NCBI GenBank assembly: GCA_045535935.1
Contig: JAZSMO010000030.1
Location: 1 to 64,000 of the forward strand
Direction: 5' to 3'
Source: SVFI01 sp045535935
GTDB taxonomy: Bacteria; Bacillota; Clostridia; Lachnospirales; Lachnospiraceae
Length of the DNA: 64,000 bases
Made by a program: the position numbers and the translations under genes. The notes below the pieces were generated by a model, which worked only from the letters and a program-made list of their open reading frames with translations, had not been told where the DNA came from and searched no databases. Numbering within the stretch: position 1 is the stretch's first letter; every line of letters begins with the position of its first letter. Positions 41,679-49,468 of this stretch are shown in pieces.

Positions 41679-42929
41679 TTACCAGTAGTAACGTTTTTTG
41701 AACTCTGTAAAACTATATGCAGCTTTCTTGTTAGGATTTACACTGGTGTATTTCTTTTTGTCAAGTTTAACTTTGTTAGCCATTACGTAATAGTAATTGT
41801 AGTAAGAAGATCCTTTGTATTTTACAGTTGCGGATGTTCCTTTTACATTTTTCTTAACGCGTTTCCATTTTCCGGATTCTTTTGCTTTCCAGTAAATAGA
41901 GTAAGAAGTTGCTCCTGTAACCTTTGACCATTTCAGTTTTGCGGAAGAGCTGGAAACCGGTGTCAGTTTCTTAGCGTAAGCACTTGGAACATAGTATTTG
42001 AATGCTGTCCAAGGTCCGTATAATACAGTATTGTTAATCTTTACATAAGCGCGAACACGGTATTTGCTTCCTGCTGAGAACAGTTTGGAATTTTTGAGGG
42101 AAGCAGAGGTTGATAAGTAGCTTGAAGTTGTTGCAGAACCTAACAGTTTCATGCTTCCTTTTTTGTTCTTAGCACCCCAAACTTCTACCTGATATCCGTC
42201 TGTGTTGTCCCAAACAGAAGAAGGAGCCCACTGATATGTAATAGTTTTAAGACTTCTCTTTGTAGAATAAATATCAATAACAGATGGAGCAGTCGGAAGA
42301 GTTACACAACTACTTTTACCGGAATAACCGGAACTTGCAAGGAATTTAGATGTATTATTATTACATCTGTAAGGAACTACAAAAATACAATATTTACTAT
42401 TCTTTGGTAAACCGGCGATGGTAGCAGCTTTATTTGCTGTATTCATAACAAATCTTGCTGTATCAAAATTAGTACTAGCTCCATAATAAACAGAATATCC
42501 AGTTGCACCTGTAACAGGAGCCCATGTAACGGTTACGCTTTGAAGATCAGCACTTGTCTGCGTAACAGTTGTACGATAATCAGGAGCTGTATCTGCTGTG
42601 ATGGTAACCCACTCACCGGAATTAACAACGCCAACTCTGATTTGATAAGTAGTAGCGGCATTTAAGCCTGTAATTGTACCGGATGTAGTAGCGGATTTTG
42701 TTAAAGACCACCAAGCGCCATCTTCAAAAAGTTGAACTTCATGTTTTGAAGATGTATTACTTGTCCATGAGATTGCGATTCTGGAAGTATCCGCTGCTAT
42801 CTGTTTTACATTTGTCGGTGCAGTGGAAGCAGCCTCAACATCCACAGGTTTTGCAACGAGAGCTACACAAAAAGCAACCGCTGCAGTGAAAAGCATAAGC
42901 TTTTTCATAAGATTCAGCTTTGTTTTCAT
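41679..42929 (-). CDS. Secreted fibronectin type III repeat protein
   Basis: A 416-residue protein with a signal peptide (MKKLMLFTAAVAFCVALVAKPVDVEA) and about four fibronectin type III-like domains. Typical strand motifs are IAISWTSNTSSKHEVQL, VTVTWAPVTGATGYSVYYG, ITYQWAPSSVWDNTDGYQVEV and AKLKWSKVTGATSYSIYWK. There is no LPxTG or membrane anchor. It is Tyr- and Lys-rich toward the C-terminus. Probably exported, with a role in surface or carbohydrate contact; the function is unknown. AAGGGAGG precedes the ATG. Confidence 0.82.
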   Translation of the reverse strand: MKTKLNLMKKLMLFTAAVAFCVALVAKPVDVEAASTAPTNVKQIAADTSRIAISWTSNTSSKHEVQLFEDGAWWSLTKSATTSGTITGLNAATTYQIRVGVVNSGEWVTITADTAPDYRTTVTQTSADLQSVTVTWAPVTGATGYSVYYGASTNFDTARFVMNTANKAATIAGLPKNSKYCIFVVPYRCNNNTSKFLASSGYSGKSSCVTLPTAPSVIDIYSTKRSLKTITYQWAPSSVWDNTDGYQVEVWGAKNKKGSMKLLGSATTSSYLSTSASLKNSKLFSAGSKYRVRAYVKINNTVLYGPWTAFKYYVPSAYAKKLTPVSSSSAKLKWSKVTGATSYSIYWKAKESGKWKRVKKNVKGTSATVKYKGSSYYNYYYVMANKVKLDKKKYTSVNPNKKAAYSFTEFKKRYYW

Positions 42930-42972
42930 AATATCCTCCCTTATTTCTATAAAAAAATTTACAGTTGTCTTT

Positions 42973-43001
42973 AGTATAATAAAGTGAATCTAAAAAATCA
43001 A
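42973..43001 (-). promoter_or_regulatory. Candidate promoter of the FN3 protein gene
   Basis: TTGATT, 17-bp spacer and TATACT on the minus strand, with a leader of about 37 nt to the ATG. It fits a sigma-A promoter. Confidence 0.65.
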
Positions 43002-43044
43002 TGTATTTTTAGTAAAATCAAGGTAAAATATGAAGAATTTGTAT

Positions 43045-44253
43045 TTACCAGTTTTCTTTTAACAAGAAATCGGCAATATGAATGATTTCAATGCCATTTA
43101 CATTTCCTTTGGCTAAAGGATCGCGACAAACAACATATTTGTGGTAATGGTCTTTGATTTCCATGAGATTGTCTGTTTCACGCGAGGAGGAGGTAGGAAG
43201 GGATACACATACCTGTACATAGATTCGTTCTTCTTTGCGTATTCCGACAAAATCGATTTCTTTTGTTGCATTTTTTCCTATATATATGTCATAACCGCGG
43301 CGTTTCATTTCAAGGAAAACGATGTTTTCTAAAATACCGGAAAGCATTTTCGTATCAAAGCCAAGCTGGCTGTATTTAAAAGAAATATCGGAAAGGTAGT
43401 ATTTTTCCTGCGTTTTTAAAATCGATTTTCCCTGTAAATCAAAGCGTTTACAAGGATATATAATAAATGCTTCCGTCAGCCAATTTAAATAATTGTATAT
43501 TGTTTCTATGGATAGTGAACGGTTTTCGCTTTTCAAAAATTTAGAAATAGAAGAAGCAGAAAATGTCATTCCCATATTTTCAATAATATACATTACGACA
43601 CGGTCAAAAAGCTCTTTGTTTTTAATATTATGGCGTTTTGAAATATCATACGTAATTACGGAAGCATAGATACCATCAACCACTTGATAGGCGGAGCGCA
43701 AATCAAAGTTGCTGATACCGATAATAGGAAAACCACCGTATTGCACATATTCGTCAAAAACAGCTTTTGCGTCGGCCGTGTTTATTTGTTTAAAGTCAAT
43801 ATATTCTTTGAAAGAAAGAGTATAGATTGGAATAAGAACATATCGTCCGGTCAAATATGTGGAAATTTCACTTGCCATAAGCTTGGAGTTGGAACCGGTT
43901 ACGTAAATATCAACCTTATCATCTTCCATAAGATGATTAACCACCTTTTCCCAGCCGTCAATTTCCTGTATTTCATCGAGAAAAAGATAGCATTTATTTT
44001 TTCCTTCTATGGAAGTTTTTAAATCCTCATACATATTTTGAGAAGTGAAAGTATCATCAATATCGATTCGGTTATATATTCTGTGAATGATATGATCGTC
44101 TTGAATCCCTCTGTTTTTTAATTCTTCCATAATAAGAGATAGAATCGTAGATTTTCCACAACGACGAACACCGGCTAAAATTTTGACAAGCGGTGTATCA
44201 ATAAATGGAAGAATGGCATTGATATAATCCGGTCTTTGTATCATATTTCTCAC
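43045..44253 (-). CDS. AAA ATPase with DUF4143/nuclease-like C-terminal domain
   Basis: A 402-residue ATP-binding protein. Walker A is AGVRRCGKSTILSLIMEEL, Walker B is CYLFLDEIQEIDGWEKVV, and VYVTGSNSKLM-like DIYVTGSNSKLMASE is the sensor region. The C-terminal DUF4143 region includes LENIVFLEMKRRGYDIYIGKNATKEIDFVG and EERIYVQVCVSL, which resemble a PD-(D/E)xK nuclease-like core (E, then D, then Q-x-x in place of E-x-K). Such genes are common in gut anaerobes and often behave as stand-alone accessory genes. A perfect 11-bp inverted repeat lies upstream. The cellular role is unknown. Confidence 0.88.
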   Translation of the reverse strand: MRNMIQRPDYINAILPFIDTPLVKILAGVRRCGKSTILSLIMEELKNRGIQDDHIIHRIYNRIDIDDTFTSQNMYEDLKTSIEGKNKCYLFLDEIQEIDGWEKVVNHLMEDDKVDIYVTGSNSKLMASEISTYLTGRYVLIPIYTLSFKEYIDFKQINTADAKAVFDEYVQYGGFPIIGISNFDLRSAYQVVDGIYASVITYDISKRHNIKNKELFDRVVMYIIENMGMTFSASSISKFLKSENRSLSIETIYNYLNWLTEAFIIYPCKRFDLQGKSILKTQEKYYLSDISFKYSQLGFDTKMLSGILENIVFLEMKRRGYDIYIGKNATKEIDFVGIRKEERIYVQVCVSLPTSSSRETDNLMEIKDHYHKYVVCRDPLAKGNVNGIEIIHIADFLLKENW

Positions 44254-44294
44254 CTCCGTTATAGCTAGTTTACCGAAAAACTCTCAATTTTACA

Positions 44295-44326
44295 ATAGTT
44301 TTTACTTATTTAGAGGTAAAAACTAT
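44295..44326. promoter_or_regulatory. Perfect inverted repeat upstream of the DUF4143 ATPase gene
   Basis: ATAGTTTTTAC and GTAAAAACTAT form an 11-bp perfect inverted repeat around a 10-base spacer, 42 bp upstream of the ATG. The AT-rich arms make an operator more likely than a terminator, as no U tract follows in the gene's direction. Confidence 0.5.
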
Positions 44327-44418
44327 GAAAAAATATTTAGTTTTTAGTAGTATAACCAAAAAACACAAATAAAAAACACCATCCCCATGAGGCTATGCTC
44401 ACAAAAACAGTGCTTTAC

Positions 44419-44491
44419 TGCGCGATCAGGGGCTCGAACCCTGGACACCCTGATTAAGAGTCAGGTGCTCTACCAACTGAGCTAATCGCGC
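44419..44491 (-). tRNA. tRNA-Lys (anticodon CUU)
   Basis: Standard cloverleaf on the minus strand: acceptor GCGCGAT/ATCGCGC with discriminator A, D-arm AGCTCAGTTGGTAGAGC, anticodon stem CCTGA/TCAGG with loop CTCTTAA (anticodon CUU), and T-arm AGGGTTCGAGCCC. CCA is not encoded. Confidence 0.96.
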
Positions 44492-44507
44492 ATGCGATAT
44501 TCGTTTA

Positions 44508-44537
44508 TTTACAACGCAAGAGTTATTATAGTATAAT
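44508..44537 (+). promoter_or_regulatory. Candidate tatD promoter
   Basis: TTTACA, an 18-bp spacer and perfect TATAAT on the plus strand, with a leader of about 65 nt to tatD. It overlaps the tRNA-Lys promoter on the opposite strand. Confidence 0.65.
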
Positions 44538-44553
44538 GAATCGTAGTTTGCAA
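44525..44553 (-). promoter_or_regulatory. tRNA-Lys promoter
   Basis: TTGCAA, a 17-bp spacer and perfect TATAAT on the minus strand, about 33 bp from the -10 to the tRNA 5' end. It overlaps the tatD promoter; the two -10 elements are only a base apart on opposite strands. Confidence 0.75.
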
Positions 44554-44610
44554 GCATTTTTTTAAATTTTTAGCATGAAAAGACATTTATCGGGAAAGAA
44601 GGATATAAAA

Positions 44611-45369
44611 ATGATTGACTCACATGCGCATTATGATGATGAGGCATTTGATACGGACAGGGAAGAGTTGTTGTCGTCGGTATTTAAAAGCGGGATTCGA
44701 AAGGTGATTAATGTGGGAGCTTCCATGAAGAGCTGCAGAACAACACTGGCTCTCAGCGAAGCTTATGAACATATATATGCGGCGATTGGCGTACATCCGA
44801 GTGACACCGCAGAGCTGACAGAGTCGGATATGGACTGGCTGAAAGAAAAGAGCGCACTTGCAAAGGTTGTAGCCATCGGAGAGATCGGGCTGGATTATTA
44901 TTGGGATGAGCCGGATAGGGAAATCCAGAAAAAATGGTTTCAAAGACAACTTGAATTGGCAAAAGAGGTGAAGCTTCCGGTGGTGATTCATTCCAGGGAA
45001 GCAGCGGCGGATACTATTGGTATTTTGAAGGAATACAACGGAGATCTTAGCGGTGTCATCCACTGTTATTCTTACACAAAGGAATTGGCGAGAGAATTTC
45101 TGGATATGGGATATTCTTTCGGTATCGGAGGTGTCCTCACCTTTAAAAATGCAAAAAAATTAAAGGAAGCGGTCAGTTATATTCCGATGGATCGGATTTT
45201 ACTTGAGACAGATTGTCCGTATCTGGCGCCGGAACCGAACCGGGGAAAAAGAAATTTTTCTTTATATATTCCTTATATTGTGCAGGTGATGGCGCAGCTG
45301 AAGGGAATCAGTGAGGAGGAAGTGATCCGTATCACAAGCGAAAATACAGAGCGGCTGTTCGGTATTTAA
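44611..45369 (+). CDS. tatD: TatD family metal-dependent DNase
   Basis: A 252-residue TIM-barrel hydrolase. Metal ligands and motifs are visible: MIDSHAHYDD, AIGEIGLDYYWDEPDREIQKKWF, LPVVIHSREA, VIHCYS and LLETDCPYLAPEPNRGKRN. Probable 3'-5' exonuclease acting on single-stranded DNA or RNA. The internal ATG at 44611 is chosen because AGAAGGATATAAAA precedes it. It is followed by rsmA, a pairing common in Firmicutes. Confidence 0.93.
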   Translation: MIDSHAHYDDEAFDTDREELLSSVFKSGIRKVINVGASMKSCRTTLALSEAYEHIYAAIGVHPSDTAELTESDMDWLKEKSALAKVVAIGEIGLDYYWDEPDREIQKKWFQRQLELAKEVKLPVVIHSREAAADTIGILKEYNGDLSGVIHCYSYTKELAREFLDMGYSFGIGGVLTFKNAKKLKEAVSYIPMDRILLETDCPYLAPEPNRGKRNFSLYIPYIVQVMAQLKGISEEEVIRITSENTERLFGI

Positions 45370-45403
45370 TTTTATTATTTCGAAAAAAGGAAGAGAAAAG
45401 CAT

Positions 45404-46252
45404 ATGGCTTATTTAGGAAATCCATCCGGAACGATAGAGGTTTTACAAAAATACAATTTTAATTTTCAAAAGAAATTTGGACAGAATTTTTTGATCGATC
45501 CGCATGTGTTGGATAAAATTATTTCCGCGGCGGAGATTACAAAGGAAGACTGCGTATTGGAAATCGGTCCGGGAATCGGGACGATGACGCAGTATTTGGC
45601 AGAAAATGCGCGGGAAGTCATTGCCGTCGAAATCGACAAAAATCTCATACCGATTTTGGAGGATACGCTATCTTCTTACGACAATGTGACGGTAATCAAT
45701 GAGGATATTTTAAAGGTAGATATCGCAAAGATTGTGGAGGAGAGAAATGACGGAAAACCGATTAAGGTCGTGGCCAATCTTCCATATTATATAACGACAC
45801 CGATTATTATGGGCTTGTTTGAAAGTCATGTTCCTCTTTGCAGTATTACCATTATGGTGCAAAAAGAGGTGGCGGACCGCATGAAGGTCGGACCGGGAAC
45901 GAAGGACTACGGTGCACTTTCCTTGGCGGTGCAGTATTATGCAAAACCGGAGATTGTGGCAAATGTTCCTCCGAACTGCTTTATTCCGCGGCCGAATGTG
46001 GGAAGCGCAGTCATACGTCTGACCCGTTATGCAGAGCCGCCGGTGAAGGTCGAGAATGAACAAAAAATGTTTTCTATCATAAGAGCCAGCTTCAATCAGC
46101 GTCGGAAAACGTTGGTGAACGGACTGGTGAACGGAGGCGTTGCAAAGAAGGAGGAGGTCCTTTCGGCATTGTCTGAAATGGGGCTTTCACCCTCCGTGCG
46201 GGGAGAGGCTTTGACCTTGGAGCAATTTGCTCATTTTTCTAATATTTTGTAG
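45404..46252 (+). CDS. rsmA: 16S rRNA (adenine1518/1519-N6)-dimethyltransferase RsmA (KsgA)
   Basis: A 282-residue methyltransferase that dimethylates two adjacent adenines near the 3' end of 16S rRNA. FGQNFLIDPHVLDKI is the family opening, VLEIGPGIGTMTQYLA the SAM motif, and VANLPYYITTPI the N-L-P-Y catalytic motif. VGSAVIRLTRY and FNQRRKTLVNGL follow in the C-terminal domain. Full length. Confidence 0.96.
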   Translation: MAYLGNPSGTIEVLQKYNFNFQKKFGQNFLIDPHVLDKIISAAEITKEDCVLEIGPGIGTMTQYLAENAREVIAVEIDKNLIPILEDTLSSYDNVTVINEDILKVDIAKIVEERNDGKPIKVVANLPYYITTPIIMGLFESHVPLCSITIMVQKEVADRMKVGPGTKDYGALSLAVQYYAKPEIVANVPPNCFIPRPNVGSAVIRLTRYAEPPVKVENEQKMFSIIRASFNQRRKTLVNGLVNGGVAKKEEVLSALSEMGLSPSVRGEALTLEQFAHFSNIL

Positions 46253-46273
46253 GCAGGAAAAGTGCGTATTTTT

Positions 46274-46302
46274 TTGACTAAAACAGTGTCGTATGTTACA
46301 CT
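46274..46302 (+). promoter_or_regulatory. Promoter of the TPR protein gene
   Basis: TTGACT, 17-bp spacer and TACACT lie between rsmA and the TPR gene, with a leader of about 50 nt. The match is good but not perfect. Confidence 0.65.
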
Positions 46303-46359
46303 TAAACGGAGTAGACCATAGGGGAAACTAACCTTTTTATATTTTACGAGGTGAACGAA

Positions 46360-49300
46360 TTGGATAAGTATGAATACCGGATCCGGGCAGAGGAAATTAA
46401 CGATCTCATTGAGAAAAAACAATACGTGGAGGCTGTAAAAATTGCAGATACCATAGACTGGAGAAGAGTGCGCAGCGTTGTTATGCTCTGTAAAGTAAGC
46501 GAGCTTTACAAGATGAATAGGCGCTATGAAGACAGTAAAGAAATTCTTCTTATGGCGTATGAGCTTCAAAGTAAATCCCGCAAGATTGTTTATTCTCTCT
46601 GTGAGCTTTCCATCAAATTGGAAGAAACGGTTCAGGCAGTAGAATATTATAAAGAATTTATCAAGATAGCACCGAGAGATACCGGTCGTTTTATCCTGCA
46701 GTATCGTCTGTATGAAGCACAGGATGTCAGTCTGGAGGAACGTATCGCAGTTCTCGAAGAGTACAAAAAACGTGACTATCGCGAGAAATGGGCATATGAG
46801 CTGGCATATTTGTATCACCGTATCGGACTTGCAACCCGTTGCGTGGAGGAATGTGACGAGCTTATTTTATGGTTCGGAGAAGGAAAATATGTGATTAAGG
46901 CACTGGAACTGAAAATGCTTCATGCACCACTTTCTCCGGAGCAGCAGGAAATTTATAATGCGAGATTTATGGTACCTGTTCAGGAACAGGCGGCAGAAAC
47001 ATCGGAGGAAGCGGTTTCCGAGGAAGTGGAACCATCTCTTTCCATTGAGATCAAGGCGGTGGAAGCAACTCGTGCCAAGACAGCAGAAATTCCGAGCAAA
47101 AAGGTGGCGGAAGAGGTTTCTGCGCAGGAAGAAGAGCCGGTTTCTTATGAAACTTATGAACCGGAAGCATACGAGACCGCAACATATGAGCCAGAAACGT
47201 ATGAGACGGAAAATTACGAAGCAGAAAATTATCCGGCCGAGGAAGTACCGTCAGAAGATGTTACATATGCGCAGGAAGAGGAGACGGTCGAAGACGAAGA
47301 TGCGGATATGAAGATTGTAAATTCCGCCGATGATTTTGACATTCAGGTGAAGACGATTGATGTAGGTGATGAATACAGCACCATCAATCTTCAGGAAGAG
47401 CTTGCGAAAAACCTGGCAGAAATGCTGGCACAGGAAGATATGGAAGCGCTGGATGCAACGAGAGCACTTCCGATAGAATCTATTTTCGAAGCGACATCGC
47501 AAGGATTAAATGTAGAAAATATTGAAAATCTGCAATTGCAGGATGAAGTTATAAATGAAGTAATCAATCTGGAAGAGACAAAGGAAATTCCGGATCCGGA
47601 AGAAGTCGAAGAAATTGCTGAGACTGAGGAAGAGATAGAGATACCGGAAGTTGAAGAAATCGCTGAGGCCGAGGAAGAAGTAGAAATACCGGAAATTGAA
47701 GAAATCGCTGAGGCCGAGGAAGAGGTAGAAATACACGAAATCGAAGAAGAGCTTCCGGAGACAGAAGAGCTTGAAGAAATCGAAGAGAGCTCAGAACCGG
47801 AGGAAACGGCGCCGGTAGCAGAAGTAGAGCCTCTTGTTTTCGGACAAAATCAGCCGTTACCGGATGCAGTTTTGCAGGCACTTCAAAGTGTTGCCATGGA
47901 AGCAGCAAAAGAGGCGGCAAAACAGGCAGCACAGGAAGCAGCAAAGCAGGCAGCGCAGGAAGCTGCATATGCGACAGCGGAAGTAATAAAAGAAATGAAA
48001 CCGGAGCCGGTGATGGAGCAGGAAAAAGCTGTCGCCGAGGAACCGGAAGAAGAACCACAGGAAATGGTGGAAAAACAGATTACCGGACAGCTCAGTTTTT
48101 CTGATATTATGGCAGAATGGGAAGAGACCAAAAAAGCCAACGAAGAAAAACATCTGCAGGAGATGAAACAGAGAGTTATGGAGCAGACAGGACCGCTTTT
48201 CTCTGATTTTGATGCTGCAGCAAGGGCAAGTGTCCAGTCAGATTTGGATATGATAAATCCTACTCTTGATGTATTTTCCGACACAGAGGATTTGGCAACT
48301 GAGGTGGAAACAGCTCTTATGGAGGAAGAGATCTCGGAGACTTCGGCAGAGGAAGTGTCTGTAGAGGAAATTCCGGAAGCACCGGCAGAGGAAGCTGTCG
48401 CAGAGGAAATTCCGGCAGAAGAACCTGCAGTAGAGGAAGCCCAGGCAGAGCCGGTACATGATATTGCAATGATGGCGGCTATGAAAGCGGCGCAGGAAGC
48501 TGCAGCAAAAAGTGCTGAACAAAAGCTGATTTCTGCGGATGTGGAGGACCGACCAAGCAGCTTCAGCACAGAAGAAATCAATGGTCTGGAAGATAAACTC
48601 ATGGGTGCGTTATCACAGCAGCATTATGATACTGCGAATATCCAGGCAGCAGTGTTGGAATCTGAGATGGCTTCTGTGAAAACACCGCAGCCGGTAGGAC
48701 CGAGAACTTTGACAATGGAAGAAAAAGCATTGTTCGGAACCATTGCGCCGAACAAGGCACTTCAGGAAAACGTGGCACAGATACTGGATTCTATTTCTTT
48801 GTTGCCGTACACGGGAAATGTATTTATTACAGCCGAAAAGGGAATCACAACATTGGATGTTGCCAAAAATATCGTAGTGCATTTATCAAAAACGAATCCT
48901 GCTTTTTCAGGAAAAACGAAGATAGCTTCTTGTGAAGAATTTAACGGAAAAGACATTTTTACTACAGTCAACGGACTTGCAAACGGTGCGCTTATTATTG
49001 AAAAAGCCGGCGATATGTCCGGAGATTTGTGCAATAAATTGATTAAAGCAGGAAATGAAATAGAAAACGGCGGTATAGTTTATATTTTAACGGATACAAA
49101 ATCCGGTATGGAACGGTTATCTCGCAGTTACTCCAAGGCAATGGAATACTTTAATTTAAATTTGGATATTCAGGCGATGGATAACGACGGACTTGTAAAA
49201 TTCGGAAAAGAGTTTGCAAGAGAGAAAGAATACACGATTGATGATATGGGTGTACTTGCGCTTTATAACCGGATTGAAGAGAGACAGACCAATGAACATG

Positions 49301-49455
49301 CAGTGACCGTGGCTGAAGTAAAAGAAATTATTTTACAGGCGATTGAAAAATCGGAGAAAAAGAATCTTTCTCATTTCATGGATGTTATCTTTGCAAAGCG
49401 TTATGACAAGGATGACATGATTGTGCTGAGAGAAAAAGATTTTATAAATGACTAA
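46360..49455 (+). CDS. Large TPR-like protein with acidic repeats and degenerate AAA-like C-terminus
   Basis: About 1031 residues. Residues ~1-200 are helical repeats of TPR type (EAVKIADTIDWRRVR, YEDSKEILLMAYELQ, QAVEYYKEFIKIAP). Residues ~250-600 are low-complexity: Tyr-Glu repeats, then acidic repeats of the EIAEAEEEVEIPEIE kind and an Ala-Lys-Gln stretch (AAKEAAKQAAQEAAKQAA). The last ~240 residues look like an AAA domain related to CbbX, with GNVFITAEKGITTLDVAKNI where Walker A should be and no GKT/S, and LIIEKAGDM for Walker B. So ATP hydrolysis is doubtful. The start is a TTG behind GAGGTG; GTG at 46351 is the alternative. Probably a scaffold; function unknown. Confidence 0.78.
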   Translation: MDKYEYRIRAEEINDLIEKKQYVEAVKIADTIDWRRVRSVVMLCKVSELYKMNRRYEDSKEILLMAYELQSKSRKIVYSLCELSIKLEETVQAVEYYKEFIKIAPRDTGRFILQYRLYEAQDVSLEERIAVLEEYKKRDYREKWAYELAYLYHRIGLATRCVEECDELILWFGEGKYVIKALELKMLHAPLSPEQQEIYNARFMVPVQEQAAETSEEAVSEEVEPSLSIEIKAVEATRAKTAEIPSKKVAEEVSAQEEEPVSYETYEPEAYETATYEPETYETENYEAENYPAEEVPSEDVTYAQEEETVEDEDADMKIVNSADDFDIQVKTIDVGDEYSTINLQEELAKNLAEMLAQEDMEALDATRALPIESIFEATSQGLNVENIENLQLQDEVINEVINLEETKEIPDPEEVEEIAETEEEIEIPEVEEIAEAEEEVEIPEIEEIAEAEEEVEIHEIEEELPETEELEEIEESSEPEETAPVAEVEPLVFGQNQPLPDAVLQALQSVAMEAAKEAAKQAAQEAAKQAAQEAAYATAEVIKEMKPEPVMEQEKAVAEEPEEEPQEMVEKQITGQLSFSDIMAEWEETKKANEEKHLQEMKQRVMEQTGPLFSDFDAAARASVQSDLDMINPTLDVFSDTEDLATEVETALMEEEISETSAEEVSVEEIPEAPAEEAVAEEIPAEEPAVEEAQAEPVHDIAMMAAMKAAQEAAAKSAEQKLISADVEDRPSSFSTEEINGLEDKLMGALSQQHYDTANIQAAVLESEMASVKTPQPVGPRTLTMEEKALFGTIAPNKALQENVAQILDSISLLPYTGNVFITAEKGITTLDVAKNIVVHLSKTNPAFSGKTKIASCEEFNGKDIFTTVNGLANGALIIEKAGDMSGDLCNKLIKAGNEIENGGIVYILTDTKSGMERLSRSYSKAMEYFNLNLDIQAMDNDGLVKFGKEFAREKEYTIDDMGVLALYNRIEERQTNEHAVTVAEVKEIILQAIEKSEKKNLSHFMDVIFAKRYDKDDMIVLREKDFIND

Positions 49456-49468
49456 GAGAGGGCAAGGT

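Noticed and set aside
47150..47280. Tyr-Glu repeats in the TPR protein gene as a possible DNA repeat array such as CRISPR
   Set aside because: The repeats are in-frame, degenerate and protein-coding, with no spacer-repeat regularity.
47564..48602. Long minus-strand open frames opposite the repetitive part of the TPR protein gene
   Set aside because: They arise from the biased Glu/Ala codons of the plus-strand repeats; they lack ribosome-binding sites and recognisable domains.
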